Below, piece after piece: positions 21,786-32,589 of a DNA stretch of 64,000 nt (positions are counted from its first letter, which is position 1; every line of letters starts with the position of its first letter). The notes below the pieces were generated by a model. That model was not told where the DNA came from and did no database searches. It saw only the letters and a list, made by a program, of their open reading frames with translations. The stretch is from positions 34,547,351-34,611,350 of the forward strand of contig NC_077230.1 in NCBI RefSeq assembly GCF_027887165.1, given 5' to 3'. The DNA comes from Monodelphis domestica (lineage: Eukaryota > Chordata > Mammalia > Didelphimorphia > Didelphidae). The position numbers and the translations under genes are program-made.

Positions 21786-22401
21786 AAAAACATGACAGAC
21801 TTAAATGAACTGATTCAAAGTGAAGCAAGAAGAAGTGGGAGAACGCTGGGCACAGGAACAGCAAAAATGAGCAATTTTGAATGGCTTAGCTATTTCCCAA
21901 AATACAAAGTTCAAAAGACAGTTCTGAAGTACTAAAAAATCCTATCTACTTCCAGAGGAAAAAGTTATTGAAACTGAATATAGAGGGAAACATTTTTCAC
22001 TTTTTCTTGTTTTTTTCTTTTTTCTTTCTCATCATTACTAGTATGGAAAAATGCTTTGCATGACTGCATATGTATAATCTTTATCAAATTGTTTGTCTAT
22101 TCAGTGGGGGGATGAGGGAGAGTGGGAAATAATTTGGAACTTAATATTGCTTTAACACGTAATTAGAAAAGAATAAAATACTTAAAACATTTTAAATGGG
22201 CTTAAATGCTGGAAGGTGGCAAGTTCAGCAAAATCATTGGTCTAAGGACATTATAAGGGAATCAGATATAACTAATTATTAAGGAAAAGTTGCAGGGAGA
22301 GTATCAGTGGGTGGCTTATAATTCCAGTGCAAAACTACAGACTAGTCTGGACAACTAACTGTACAGGGAGGACATTTTATTCTTACTGTTGCTTTAGATG
22401 C

Positions 22402-22434
<33 letters not shown>

Positions 22435-22447
22435 GTTGTATTTGTAG

Positions 22448-22568
22448 GTGAAAATGAATTAGGGCTTTGTACTCGTATCTTCTTTGATCCAGCAGATGAG
22501 GATGAAAAGGATCCAGGTGTTTTTATTACTGAAATTGCTGAAGGGGGTGCAGCCCACAAACTTGGATG
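22448..22568 (+). CDS. PDZ exon 1 of the neurabin-like gene (middle copy)
   Basis: 121 bp from acceptor tatttgtag to donor tg|gtgagt, phase 1 in and phase 2 out. It encodes GENELGL (carboxylate-loop position, cf. DGLGI in neurabin), an acidic loop DPADEDEKD and VFITEIAEGGAAHKLG. The neurabin PDZ has GIFVKTVTEGGAAHRDGRI at the same place, and the EGGAAH match is close. PDZ domains bind C-terminal peptides; neurabin's binds partners such as p70S6K at actin-rich sites. The downstream copy (62493-62613) is the same length and about 88% identical by my hand count, with 6 amino-acid changes in 40. The exon that should precede it (cf. 58898-59011) is not found upstream. Confidence 0.85.
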
Positions 22569-22609
22569 GTGAGTTTGAATTTATAATTTTATAAGAATTA
22601 ACTTTGTAG

Positions 22610-22810
22610 GGGGCAGCTGAGTAGCACAGTGGATTGAGAGTCAGGCCTAGAGATGGGAGGTCCTAGGTTCAAATCTGGCCTCAGACACTTCCCAGCTGTG
22701 TGACTTTGGGCAAGTCACTTGACCCCCATTGCCTAGCCCTTACCACTCTTCTGCCTTGGAGCCAATACACAGTATTGACTCCAAGATGGAAGGTAAGGGT
22801 TTAAAAAAAA
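22610..22810 (+). mobile_element. Marsupial SINE with target duplication and empty orthologous site
   Basis: Full SINE of the 3136 type, inserted 41 bp after the PDZ exon 1 donor. The target duplication aagaattaactttgtag (22593-22609) / aagaattgactttgtag (22811-22827) differs at one base. The right unit has the uninterrupted site at about 62639-62655. The insertion postdates the duplication. Confidence 0.95.
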
Positions 22811-22827
22811 AAGAATTGACTTTGTAG

Positions 22828-24585
22828 AGAGGATTTAATATCATTCTAAATGGTATTAATATTGTAAGCATGACAAATAATTTACAAAATAAAAATCTCT
22901 GAAAAACACAGAAATATATCACCTTTAAAAATATGTCCATGACCAAATTAGCAATAAAATGGAATTGACCCTGCCACAGATTCTATAATCCCAATTATGC
23001 CAATCAAAAGTAGTCTGTACAACACATGGGCAACAGTCCCTGACTTTATCATTGATCATTAATAATTGCCATAATAAGTGTGTTCTAAACAGGGGTTCAG
23101 CTATTTCCAAGTCAACAAGAATTTATCAGCCTACACAGTTCCCAGCCCTGTGTGCTATCACATGAAAGGATATAAAGATAGGGAGAAATAATCCTTAATC
23201 TGGAGAAATGAATAAACAAATTGGCTAGGAAACAAACAAATTACTATTGTGTATAGAAATTACTTATACAAGTTCAATGAAAAATAATCTCAGTGGGGGT
23301 ATATGGTCCACTTTGATTTCCTTACAAACAAATGGGAGCCACGAGTCCCTAGAAACTATCTTCAAAGATCACTGAAATTTGTCAATATTATAAACCAGCT
23401 CCTGAATCAAGATAGGGCTTCCTAGATATAGGAATGTACATTAAAAATGTTTTTACAAATTGCTGTAATAAAGGGCCCTGAGATAGAAAAAAATAAGAAA
23501 TGACAACAGATTGTCAATTCGTAAGCTTAAAAATGTAAGAATTTGATAAACAACAGCAATGAAATATGTTCGAAGTCCTTGCTCATGATACAATTTTGAA
23601 CTCTATAGTACAATTCTTCCTGAGATTTACACTTTTATTTAGAACTGAAAGCAAAAGCAAAAGCAAAAACCTTAAGCAGAATCTAACCTTCAGTTTACTT
23701 CTTCTTAAGGAAGGAAAACTTAAGTATTTTGTTTCTAAGCCTGATATCATTGCTTCTTGATGTCAATTCTTCCAGCCCCCACTTTTTAGAACCTTTCCTG
23801 CTTCCTAGACTGTAAGAAAATCTATTTCTTTAGCTGCCCACCCTGAATATCCCAAATAAATGGTAGAAATTTTCTCCTCCCAACCTCTCAACATTGTTGT
23901 CTTTTCCTCAGTTTATGTGATGGCATTTATCTGTTAATTGTCACCCAAAGTATCTATAATTAATGTATCAACTGGAAGTCTGTTTTTGAATGATTTTGTC
24001 TCCTGACCCAATCCCCAAATTCTCAAAGGCACACTGTCTGACACTTCAGTGGAATCATTAACTCTAATTGCCCATTTCCAAAGAATTTTAAATTTGGAAC
24101 AACACACTGATTCTGTGTTTGTGGACAATTTCTCCTGGATCTGTCTCACCCTGTTTTCCAATCTCTACCAATATCCTTTCCTTTTCCAATCTCATTTCCT
24201 TATTGCCTTACTGGAGAATGGAGGTGGTCTTTAGTTGGATAAGTCCTAAACCAGAAAGTCTTGGAGTATGGAGTAAGTGATGAATACTTTGTCTACCATC
24301 TTTGAAATCTGCTTTAAAAGTCCAGGGAAGAGCAAGATCTCCAAACAGGCTGCAGGATGATGAATTTATTTAGACACACCAGTCCTCTAAATCATATCAA
24401 TTTGTAAAGAGGTAACAGTTGGAATATTTGTAAGGGGTAGAAGTTATACTTATGGTATAATGAGTCATTGAAGTCTGTCTCTTAAATACCATCCTTTGGT
24501 CTTCTAATCACATACATGCATTGGTCTGTTTGGTCATAACATTTTTTACTTGTAGTTTTAATTACCCTGCAATTCTCTTTTTCAG
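22828..24585. other. Intron between PDZ exons 1 and 2
   Basis: No coding signal. It aligns with 62656-64000 through most of its length (tatcacatgaaaggatataaa, ggcttcctagatataggaatgta, tggcatttatctgtt). A MON-type SINE remnant lies at about 23108-23200. Together with 19797-22447 it forms the left copy of duplication block 4. Confidence 0.7.
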
Positions 24586-24693
24586 TATCCATTTATTTGA
24601 CCAGATTATTAAAATAGGTGAAACCAATCTAATTGGATTAGATGAAGAAGAAATCTTCTCTACTTTTAAAAAAATGGAAAATTGTGTTTTCCG
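24586..24693 (+). CDS. PDZ exon 2 of the neurabin-like gene
   Basis: Acceptor ctctttttcag, donor cg|gtgagt, 108 bp, phase 2 in and phase 2 out. It joins exon 1 as TG+T (Cys) and encodes IHLFDQIIKIGETNLIGLDE then EEIFSTFKKMENCVF. The neurabin counterpart reads IQVNDQIVEVDG-SLVGVTQ, so strands and the alpha-B helix align without gaps. The Arg of neurabin GRI is Cys here. The frame is open and the splice sites are good. Confidence 0.87.
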
Positions 24694-25141
24694 GTGAGTA
24701 AATTGTATATTTCTTTAAGATACAGTGATTTCTAGATCTCCATTTTTTTATTTGGAAATTTCTAGAGCAATGGTGTTCACACAGAAAAATTGGGGAGAAA
24801 ACAAGACAAATTTTAAACAAAACATTAATTTCTTTTTTCACCTTCATTTCCTAAATAGAAATAATCCTCTTTTTTCTGTACAGTGGTTCAGAGAATGTTT
24901 TATGATCCAGTTGCACTTTCCCTTCTGAATGGATTGCCCTATCAAATCTCAAACTCCTGACTTCCATTTGGATTTATTTCTAGTTAATGAATTAGTATTT
25001 CCGTGGCAAATAATGCTACTTGAACCTAAAGAGTTTTTTTGGAAGAGAGAATGATTAGGTGCATTTGCCCACTCAGTTTATTTGCATGAACTATGTCTTA
25101 TTTCAAAATACATAAATTAAATGTGGATATTTTGAACCTAG
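24694..25141. other. Intron between PDZ exons 2 and 3
   Basis: Short AT-rich intron of 448 bp with nothing recognised inside. Confidence 0.7.
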
Positions 25142-25247
25142 GATTGAAATTGGACGAGAGCCACCTGAAGTCAAGACAGAACTCATCATACTCCTTGAAT
25201 TGTCAGAGGAAAGGAAGAAATTTTTTACAGATTCAGTCATAGTTCAG
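25142..25247 (+). CDS. PDZ exon 3 of the neurabin-like gene
   Basis: Acceptor gaacctag, donor cag|gtatga, 106 bp. It joins the previous exon as CG+G (Arg), then 35 codons to phase 0. IEIGREPPEVKTELI and the acidic helix LLELSEERKKFF correspond to neurabin VIGREKPGQVSEVAQLI followed by its LEQER helix. The GRE/KP-like end of the PDZ is strongly diagnostic. Exon A' at 36206 starts by completing a codon that already has two bases, so at least one unrecognised exon of length 2 mod 3 must lie between them if they are spliced together. Confidence 0.87.
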
Positions 25248-28200
25248 GTATGATATCAACCAAATACAAAGATGTAAAGACTCAAAATTCTTACTTATTC
25301 CATCACAAGATAGCAAAATTTTTAAAAAATATACATTTAAATATAGTTTCCTTTCTCAGAGGTAACAAATAAAACTCAAATACTATATTGCACATGCAAA
25401 GAAAAACAATAATAAAAAAGTTTTAAAAATAAAAAATATATAGCAATAAGTGACACACTCCGCCAGCCAAAGAGAGGTAGAACACAAAGGTTACTCACTA
25501 AAAAATGAGAACCATGTCCCTTTTTAACTTGGACATGAACCACTGTGTGAGTGTGAATGATTTTCAGAATAAAACAGTAGTAGAGTAGATAATGCATAAT
25601 CAAAGAAAGTACCAAAGTCCCCAAAATTCACAATGGTCCAGTTAATTTAAATAGGAAACAAATCCACTATCATATTTTACATGAGTTGCTATGTGACATT
25701 TTTAAAAACCTATGAACTGATGGATTCTAGGCCTCTAGGTCACAATTTTTGCAGATGTAGATATTCTTTCAATGTTGGCAAAGATATTTTTAAACAAAGT
25801 CATTTTGTTTAATAACTGCCATTATTTCAAAATTTGGCAGAAGAGTCCAGAAAAAAAAAACCAAACCTCTTATATTGATGAGGAAAATCTTTTGGGGGTC
25901 TATAACATAACCAAGAAATCTAGATTGTTCTGATTCAAGTAAAGTTAACTGCTGAAGAGTTATGCAGAATCTCTTTTTTGGCTTTCTGCTTTATATAAAC
26001 ACTTTTTTCTCTGGCAGGAACTTCTATTTGGTTCTCTACCTTTAATAAAACATTCTATATTTTAGATAGATAGATAGATATAAACCTTCCATTCAGAAAC
26101 CATTAGTTATCTAAAATCATTTCTGAAGACCCATTAAAATTAAAAGTTAGATTCTCTAAAGGTTGTATACAAGATGTAACCAGTTTTGTTGAAGTTCATC
26201 CATCATCATCTATGTGATAATTAACAAAGGCAAAAAGGCAGAAAAGGCTTTTAAGGCAACGTGATCTTAGGCAACATGATCTTTGATGGATCTAGTGACA
26301 AGGTTTGGGGCAAGATGTTCATAGGCTTTTACAATGATATTTTGTTCTTCAGCAAAGGTACAAAATAAAGAATGATATAACAAAACAGTATTGATTAGAT
26401 TAATAATATATGAACTTAAAAGGAAATTAGATCTTACAACAATCAGGAAATATAAAGATTCATGACATTGAATAGGCAGTGCAGTCAAAATATCCTTTAT
26501 TCTAATCCAAACATACATGTTTACTATCTTGAGGGGGAATAAAACTCAAAAGGTTAACATCACTAAATGTCCTGATCTCTTTTTTCCCCTCCCCCAGGAT
26601 TTATCATCCATTTGCATTTCTTTTGTCAGAGATTTGAAGTTTCTGATAGAAGCACTGGGAAGAATCTCCACTCTGCATGTTTTAGAACTTTGTCAAAATA
26701 TTTCAGTTTGGTTTATAGTTTAAGCAGCCCCCAGCCTATTGCATATTTATGAGGAGAAATAAACAAGAGGAGAAATAGCCAATGAAAATTCAAACTGCTA
26801 GTAAGAAAATCAAGCAGAGCTAATATGCACTTTGTTAGCTCAAGCGATTCAAACTGTTCTCTGAGAGTTTGAAGCATGGTTTGGAATAGCATTTTTCCTC
26901 CAAAAAAAAAAAAGTGGAATGGAAAGGAATTAGTTAAGAGGCTTGGAAGAGTATTGTTCTTTCACCTCCTCATTAGGGGCAAAACTTTGAGGGAAAACAA
27001 TAGTGTATTTACATATGAGAGAAAGAGTACTCCTCCTTGGTGTTTTCGGCAATAGAAAGAAGGAAAAAGCAGGTCTATTCCCCCAAACTGACTTTAAATC
27101 CACTGATTTGGACTAACTACCTTCCCTGTGAAAAACCTTGAATAACAACCTTCTAAACCAGGAGCCCAGAATTAGCTTTTAAAAATCAGCCTAAATAACG
27201 CGGTTTCTTTTTTGGGGTGTGAGGAAAGGGATTTGGGTGGAAAGATTTTTATATGTCACCCTCTGCACAGAGACTCGACTCAGAGTGAGAGGTGGCAGCA
27301 GAGTAGCTCCTTAGGCTTCCCAGCACACTTCAGTGAGGAGTTAAGGCAAAAGAAACCACAGTCGCTTGGGAACAGCAGTAGCAGCAACAGTGACCATAAT
27401 GGTTAAAGCAGGAGGGTGGGCAGGAGTGCAGGCTTGAAAAAATGCATCTATTCTATCTTAAAAAATATTTGAGAATTCTATCTCTTTTTGGTAAGCCAGA
27501 ATGTGGGTTTTTTAAATTAATATACAATAACTATTATATTTTAAAAGTTTTATTAATAATAACTTGAAATAAAAAGCTAGAGTAAAACCTGCCTAACGCA
27601 GCTCAGGTTGCAAGAGAAGAGAGAGAGTGTGTGGCTTCCAGCAAACTATATACAAGCATGACATTGCAAATGTGGTGGAGAGAGGAGAGTAATTATGGGA
27701 AATACTGAAGGACTTCTAGGGAATGAAGTCCAAGGGTACAAGATTCTAATTAATATACTGTTGAAAACCTCATTTCTGTCACACTGATTATCTGTTTTCT
27801 TTGAAGTTCTTCTAAAATAAAGAATCCTTTCTTCATTTTTGTTTTTGGGTTTATTGCTTGCTGATTTCAGTTTCTTCTGGGACTTCCTTATATAGTCTAT
27901 TCCATGAACTTAGTTTTCTTTTAAACCACTACTAAGTAATCTTGAATAATTATCAATTTTTGAAGGTTCAGTTTCAGACCTGCTAATGCTAGACCTCTTT
28001 TATTCTTATTTTTATTTAATGGAAATTTAAGGTATTATTTACCTTTTCACAATAATCTCTTACTAACAATCATTTTTTTTGTGTCTTTCTCTACCCTAAC
28101 CCTAATGTTATCCCCAACAGACCTCTCTACATTGTAAGCTCCTGGAGTCAGGAAGTGTTTTAATTTCATCTCAAGTATAACACACAGGACTAACATTTAA

Positions 28201-28427
28201 TAGATGCTTTAAAAAATTCTGATAGAACTAGCTGCATTGAGCTATATACTTATGTAGATGCATAATAGGCTCTTGTTTTCAATTGTTTTAACTGCTATTT
28301 AGCTTTGTGTTTTGGTGAATTCTTTAATATATATACACTCATTTTGAACTGACTATTCTTTATCTCATATACTATAATAAAAATCTTTGGAAGCAAGATC
28401 AAAGTATATATTCTCCAAAAAAAATAC

Positions 28428-28460
<33 letters not shown>

Positions 28461-28683
28461 TATACATACATATATATGCTTGCATATAGTTCATCTTGGG
28501 GAAAAATGTAAAAGAATTTCAGTATGGCACCCTTAAAACATCATTTGTGTTCAATTATATAATCATAAATATGAGCAAACAACAGGAGTGGATTTTGTTT
28601 CTTTATTTTAAGCATGTTCTTATAATTGATTAGCTTTGGGTCCACATTGTAATTACATTTCTAAACATTTTCTCCCCTTAAAG
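25248..28683. other. Large intron, mostly unassigned
   Basis: No firm gene. 26155-26420 is an inverted homologue of 4270-4460. A frame at 26600-26722 preceded by a pyrimidine-rich acceptor-like run contains DLKFLIEALG, resembling the first residues of exon A, but similarity fades after about 40 bp. A slightly GC-richer stretch with an open frame (27212-27406) has no family resemblance. Confidence 0.4.
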
Positions 28684-28797
28684 GAAAAAGTTGGAGATAT
28701 CAAAATTGTGAAAGGAAAAGCAAGAAATTCTAAAACTCCGAAAATATCATGGCTCTGGATCACCTGGTATATCAATAAGTTTCTACTGGGAAAGTAA
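28684..28797 (+). CDS. Candidate alternative terminal exon
   Basis: Acceptor ctccccttaaag opens a phase-0 frame that PDZ exon 3 could enter: EKVGDIKIVKGKARNSK, then a hydrophobic end with ISWLWITWY and the stop at 28795. An AATAAA follows at 29135. The start GDIKIVK resembles exon E (D-ITIKK; agatatca.aatt shared at DNA level), so it could instead be a decayed relative of E. Read as a terminal exon it would give a PDZ-only short isoform. Evidence is limited to splice context, frame and poly(A) signal. Confidence 0.3.
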   Translation, partial: EKVGDIKIVKGKARNSKTPKISWLWITWYINKFLLGK

Positions 28798-29840
28798 AGT
28801 AGTGGATTTTTTAGACAAAATGTAAAATTCCAGGTATGAACAAATCATGAAAGTATTAAAGATGCATTCAATAGCTGACTCTTATGAGCAATGTGCTCAT
28901 GTACCAGACTTCTGGATCCTTGAATTGAATTGGGACTCATATTTTGTAGTATTCTGACTATTTCCCACACTTGAAGACCAAAGGTAAAACGAACTTCTGC
29001 GCTAAGCGCTGGCTATGACATTGTCTTAGCCTTCACCTCTTTGATTTTGTTGTTGTTTACTAAGCTAATGTTAAGTTCTCTACCATGTCACATGTTTGAC
29101 TAACTATCTCCCATTCCCCATTCCTTGGAACTTCAATAAAAACTGTATTCACCTGTAATTGGCTCTCTCATACCATCAGAAGAGCACAGACAGACTGAAT
29201 GCCATGCTCAAATATCCCGCATCTCTCTGTTTCTTTACCTGCTCTATGTCTTCTCCATTCTTAATCTTTAAACACTTCAACCCAAATTCCCTCAGTCCTC
29301 GACTTCCCTTTTCAGGTGGTCAACCCATGTTAGAATATTTTGTAGCTGCTGGACAGCTACACAAAATGAAAGTTTAATAATAAAATAATGGTAGGTTTTA
29401 ATCCTATAATCCACTTACCGAGAATGTTTTGTAATCAGAAAATTTTAAAAATATATGTTCTGGGGCATTTATTGTATAATATTTTTTCTTATTTATCCAG
29501 GGCAAGCCTCAACTCCTGTTTGTCTTAGTTTCCTCATTTGTAAAATAGGGATCTGAATAGAAGTCCCAGCAATATGAGGAACAAATGAGATAATAATAGT
29601 CAAGCACTTCACTCAATTCCTGGCATGTATTAAAAGGATATAAATGATTCTTATTATTGTCATTACTATAATAGTGTGACAAATGAGGAATGGCTGAACC
29701 GTTTCTGGCTTATAAATACAATGAAATAATGTAATGCCCTAAAATCAGTAAATATCAGGAATTGGAAACAATTTAATGAACTTTGATGTAAAGCAAATAC
29801 TGCCCCCAAAATAACTCTACAAGAGGGAATTCAAAATTTT
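28798..29840. other. Possible 3' UTR and downstream sequence
   Basis: AATAAA at 29135-29140 (cttcaataaaaactg) would serve the candidate terminal exon at 28684. No other feature is recognised. Before it, a (TA)n/(CATA)n microsatellite lies at 28428-28478. Confidence 0.35.
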
Positions 29841-30013
29841 TTATCATCTGTCCTAGAATTGGGGCTAAGTATCAGTTCTAAGGTAGAAGAGCAGTAAGAG
29901 CTAAGTGACTTACTTTAGATCACATAGGAAGGAAGTGTCTAAAGCCAGATATGAAACCAAGTCCTCCCATCTCCAGACTTAGCTCATTATCCACTGAACC
30001 ACCTAGGTGCCCC
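29841..30013 (-). mobile_element. Marsupial SINE, minus strand
   Basis: Reads ttatccactgaaccacctaggtgcccc at the right end (the inverted SINE head) with aagtgacttactttagatcaca in the core. Moderately diverged, tail region on the left. Confidence 0.85.
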
Positions 30014-30255
30014 TGAGAATATATTTTCAAGAATTAAAAGGAAAACTCTATAAAGATAAATGGATGAGTAAAAAACAATAGGCAAGAAGAGAATATTAAA
30101 ATGTAAGTCATTTTGGAGAATGTTTATCTGACTTTGGTAATATATAAATGAATGTTCAAAATAAACAGGATAAAAAGACTAGAATCTCTAAGTATGATGC
30201 TTAATCTTTAGGTTACTAAGAGTGTTGAACCAAATTTTTTCAAATGGCCAATACA

Positions 30256-30457
30256 AGGGGGCAGCTGGGTAGCTCAGTGGATTGAGAACCAGGCCTAGAG
30301 AAGGGAGGTCCTGGGTTCAAATCTGGCCTCAGATACTTCCTAGTAGTGTGATCCTGGGCAAGTCACTTGACCCCCATTGCCTAGCCCTTACCACTCTTCT
30401 GTCTTGGAGCCAATACACAGTATTGACTCCAAGAAGGAAGGTAAGGGTTTAAAAAAA
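30256..30457 (+). mobile_element. Marsupial SINE, + strand
   Basis: Complete copy from gggggcagctgggtagctca to ggtaagggttt and A7. Target duplication tggccaata at 30245-30253 and 30459-30467. Confidence 0.92.
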
Positions 30458-30499
30458 GTGGCCAATATATTTTATACTCTTCACATGTATTTATGGTGT

Positions 30500-30710
30500 C
30501 CAGCTCTGATTTTATGTACACAGATACTGGAGTGGTTTGCCATTTCCTTCAACTCATTTGACAAGAATAGAACTGAGGTAAATAGGGCTGACTGACTTGC
30601 CTAGGGTCACACAGCTAGTTTTTGATTTTACTGCATTTGAACTTACAAAGATGAGACCTCCCTGACTCTGGGCTTCGTACTCTATCCACTGGGCCACCTA
30701 ACTACCCCTA
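30500..30710 (-). mobile_element. MAR1-type SINE, minus strand
   Basis: Right end tatccactgggccacctaactacccc is the inverted head. Left part carries actggagtggtttgccatttcc and actgacttgcctagggtcac, the usual MAR1 tail half. Confidence 0.85.
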
Positions 30711-30834
30711 ACTGCCATTAGTATTTGCAATGTAAGGAGGAACAATAAAATATACCTCAGCCATTTACCTATGGTATAGTGATAGGAATTTCCAAAATAG
30801 GATAACAATGACAAGGGATGTTCCAATCAAGAGG

Positions 30835-31870
30835 ATTGGGATGATGCTGTTTGTGCCCTCTCCCTTTCCACTAAGGAGTCTCTCTGGTTTTGATCTAAGC
30901 ACATAATGACCAGCTTTAGCCTTGGAGAGACCTGAAAGGTCAAGCATCTATCTCACAGCCTTTGACTCTTTATTCCTCTACCCTGTGTCTCAAGAGAAAA
31001 CTAAACAGGAAAATTTGGCTAAATAAGGAACTAGAAAGGTACTCAGTCTACTCTGTGAGACAGCTACTTATTTCCTCTTTACAAAAGATGGGCTTAATAA
31101 ATACAAGATCTGATTTCAATTCAGGATCTCTGGACCTCTGAAATTCATAATGTTGATTTTATGCAGAACACAACTTTAAGACTGATGTTTGATCATGTCT
31201 GCAGGGACAGGCAGTCAGAGGATTAGGTTCAAGTTTGCCTAATTGATCCCTAAAACCACAACCTCATGGAAGAAACTGCCAAACCCTTAGGATGGTGAGG
31301 GCAGCCCATCCTCCTACTGCTCAAAAGAGAATTATTTGCCACATGCCATAGAAAACCAAAGAGAACAAGCCAGAAGGAGCCTCTCCTTTTTAACAGATAC
31401 AACACCCCACCACCACCTTCCTCTCTGACAGGTTGGGGAAAGGACCAAGGTTCCATGCGCTGGTTCTCTGTGGGACTGAGCCACATATGTGGTCCAGAGG
31501 AAGTAGACAGGGCAGCTCTAAGAATGTTCCATCCCCATTACCGTCCCCATTGACATGAAAAGAGAGTCTGACAGGTAGACATAAATACATAAAAGCCTTT
31601 TAAGTGAAATTCATTGATCACATTTCTTTTAAATGCAAGCTTAGTTCTTTATTGAACTTACAATTTAAAGTACTGTCATGCCTTACATTATAATGCTCAA
31701 TATTGCTAGGAGAATCACATGGCATAAATTTGGAATTGTGTGTTTTTATTTTATCTTTAGGGTTCATTAAATCATATTTGGGTAAGTACAGATATGGGAA
31801 GGATTCATGATTTCATTGATATATAGGAAATGCTCATAGGTAATGAAACTTCCCCTACCAATGCTGGCTG
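30835..31870 (+). repeat. Segmental duplication block 1, right copy
   Basis: Collinear with 655-2120 but lacks the hAT-like pair present there, with an uninterrupted passage near 31340-31400. It marks the start of the right-hand unit, just after a run of SINEs (29841-30710) that may lie close to the duplication junction. Confidence 0.75.
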
Positions 31871-32589
31871 ACACCTCTGCAACTTAATTGATTAAAAGTA
31901 TTGATAAACAAACTTGAACTCAGATTTTCTTGACTTGCTCTTTATATGCTATGTAAAGCTGACTCTCTAGGTATGATTTCATACATATACACACATACAC
32001 ACACTAGGTTGTCTCTATGCATGAAATATAGAATTCATTCAGGTATTTAGGAAATATTCTCCATAATGAATTATTCTATAGGCAGGACTAAGATTGTAAT
32101 GACCGAAAGGTTTGGTCTTTCAGTATATATAGAGAAGAGTGGAGACCTCTCTGTTTCAGCTTTTGGAGCTGAGGCCAGGCCTCACAGGCTGGCAGAGGGT
32201 TTCTCCCACTCCCATCCTCTGTGCTACTTTTGTTGATTTCAGAATCTTAGCAGTTGATAGAAAGCAAACAAGAACAGTTCTAACTTTCAGAAACTGGTTG
32301 GGCCTGTGTCTTTGGGCTGAATTGAGAAGAGGCACTCGGAATCAGGACTGGGAAGCCAACACTCCTCCCACCTCCAACACCAGGAAGGAAGTAACAACCA
32401 GGCAGGAAGGAAGTGCAAGTCACAAGACCCAGTTGCCCCTTCCCCCACCAACTATCAGTCTTGTTTCCTTTCCAAATAGCCTTCTTACTCTTCCCCCTAA
32501 CTTTTCAATTTTAGTCAGTCTCTCTCTTTTCCCCTCCCTAATGTTACTCCTTTTCCAATGTCCTCCCCTCTTATTTATTCCCCTCTTAC
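31871..32589. other. Unassigned sequence with TATA-like motif
   Basis: agtatatatagag at about 32121 is followed by GC-richer sequence (32140-32450) with an open frame of no known family. It could be an LTR or an old promoter. I find no terminal repeats to prove either. Below it begins a pyrimidine-rich L1 spacer. Confidence 0.25.

Larger units (their letters stand above)
17931..22190 (+). mobile_element. Old L1 on the + strand, left-unit copy, interrupted
   Basis: It starts inside ORF2 at the NIICNGDKL region (aatagcaaatattatgtgt near 17970), runs through aaagaaattgaaggaattag and ctacctgccaaggcaa, and ends with the ORF2 C-terminal and 3' UTR part near 22190. It is interrupted by an LTR (18795-19796) and a 1.1-kb insertion (20667-21785). 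Its 3' end position is shared with the right-unit L1 ending near 62230, so it predates the duplication. Its 5' half is missing, cut at the junction with the second L1 at 17928. Confidence 0.8.

Noticed and set aside
26600-26722. Possible third copy of exon A (DLKFLIEALG)
   Set aside because: Acceptor-like tract and about 40 bp of similarity to exon A, but similarity then fades and the frame stops soon; not enough to call an exon.
27212-27406. Open frame in a GC-richer intron segment (serine/glutamine-rich)
   Set aside because: No known family; its apparent acceptor would enter in the wrong phase for PDZ exon 3.
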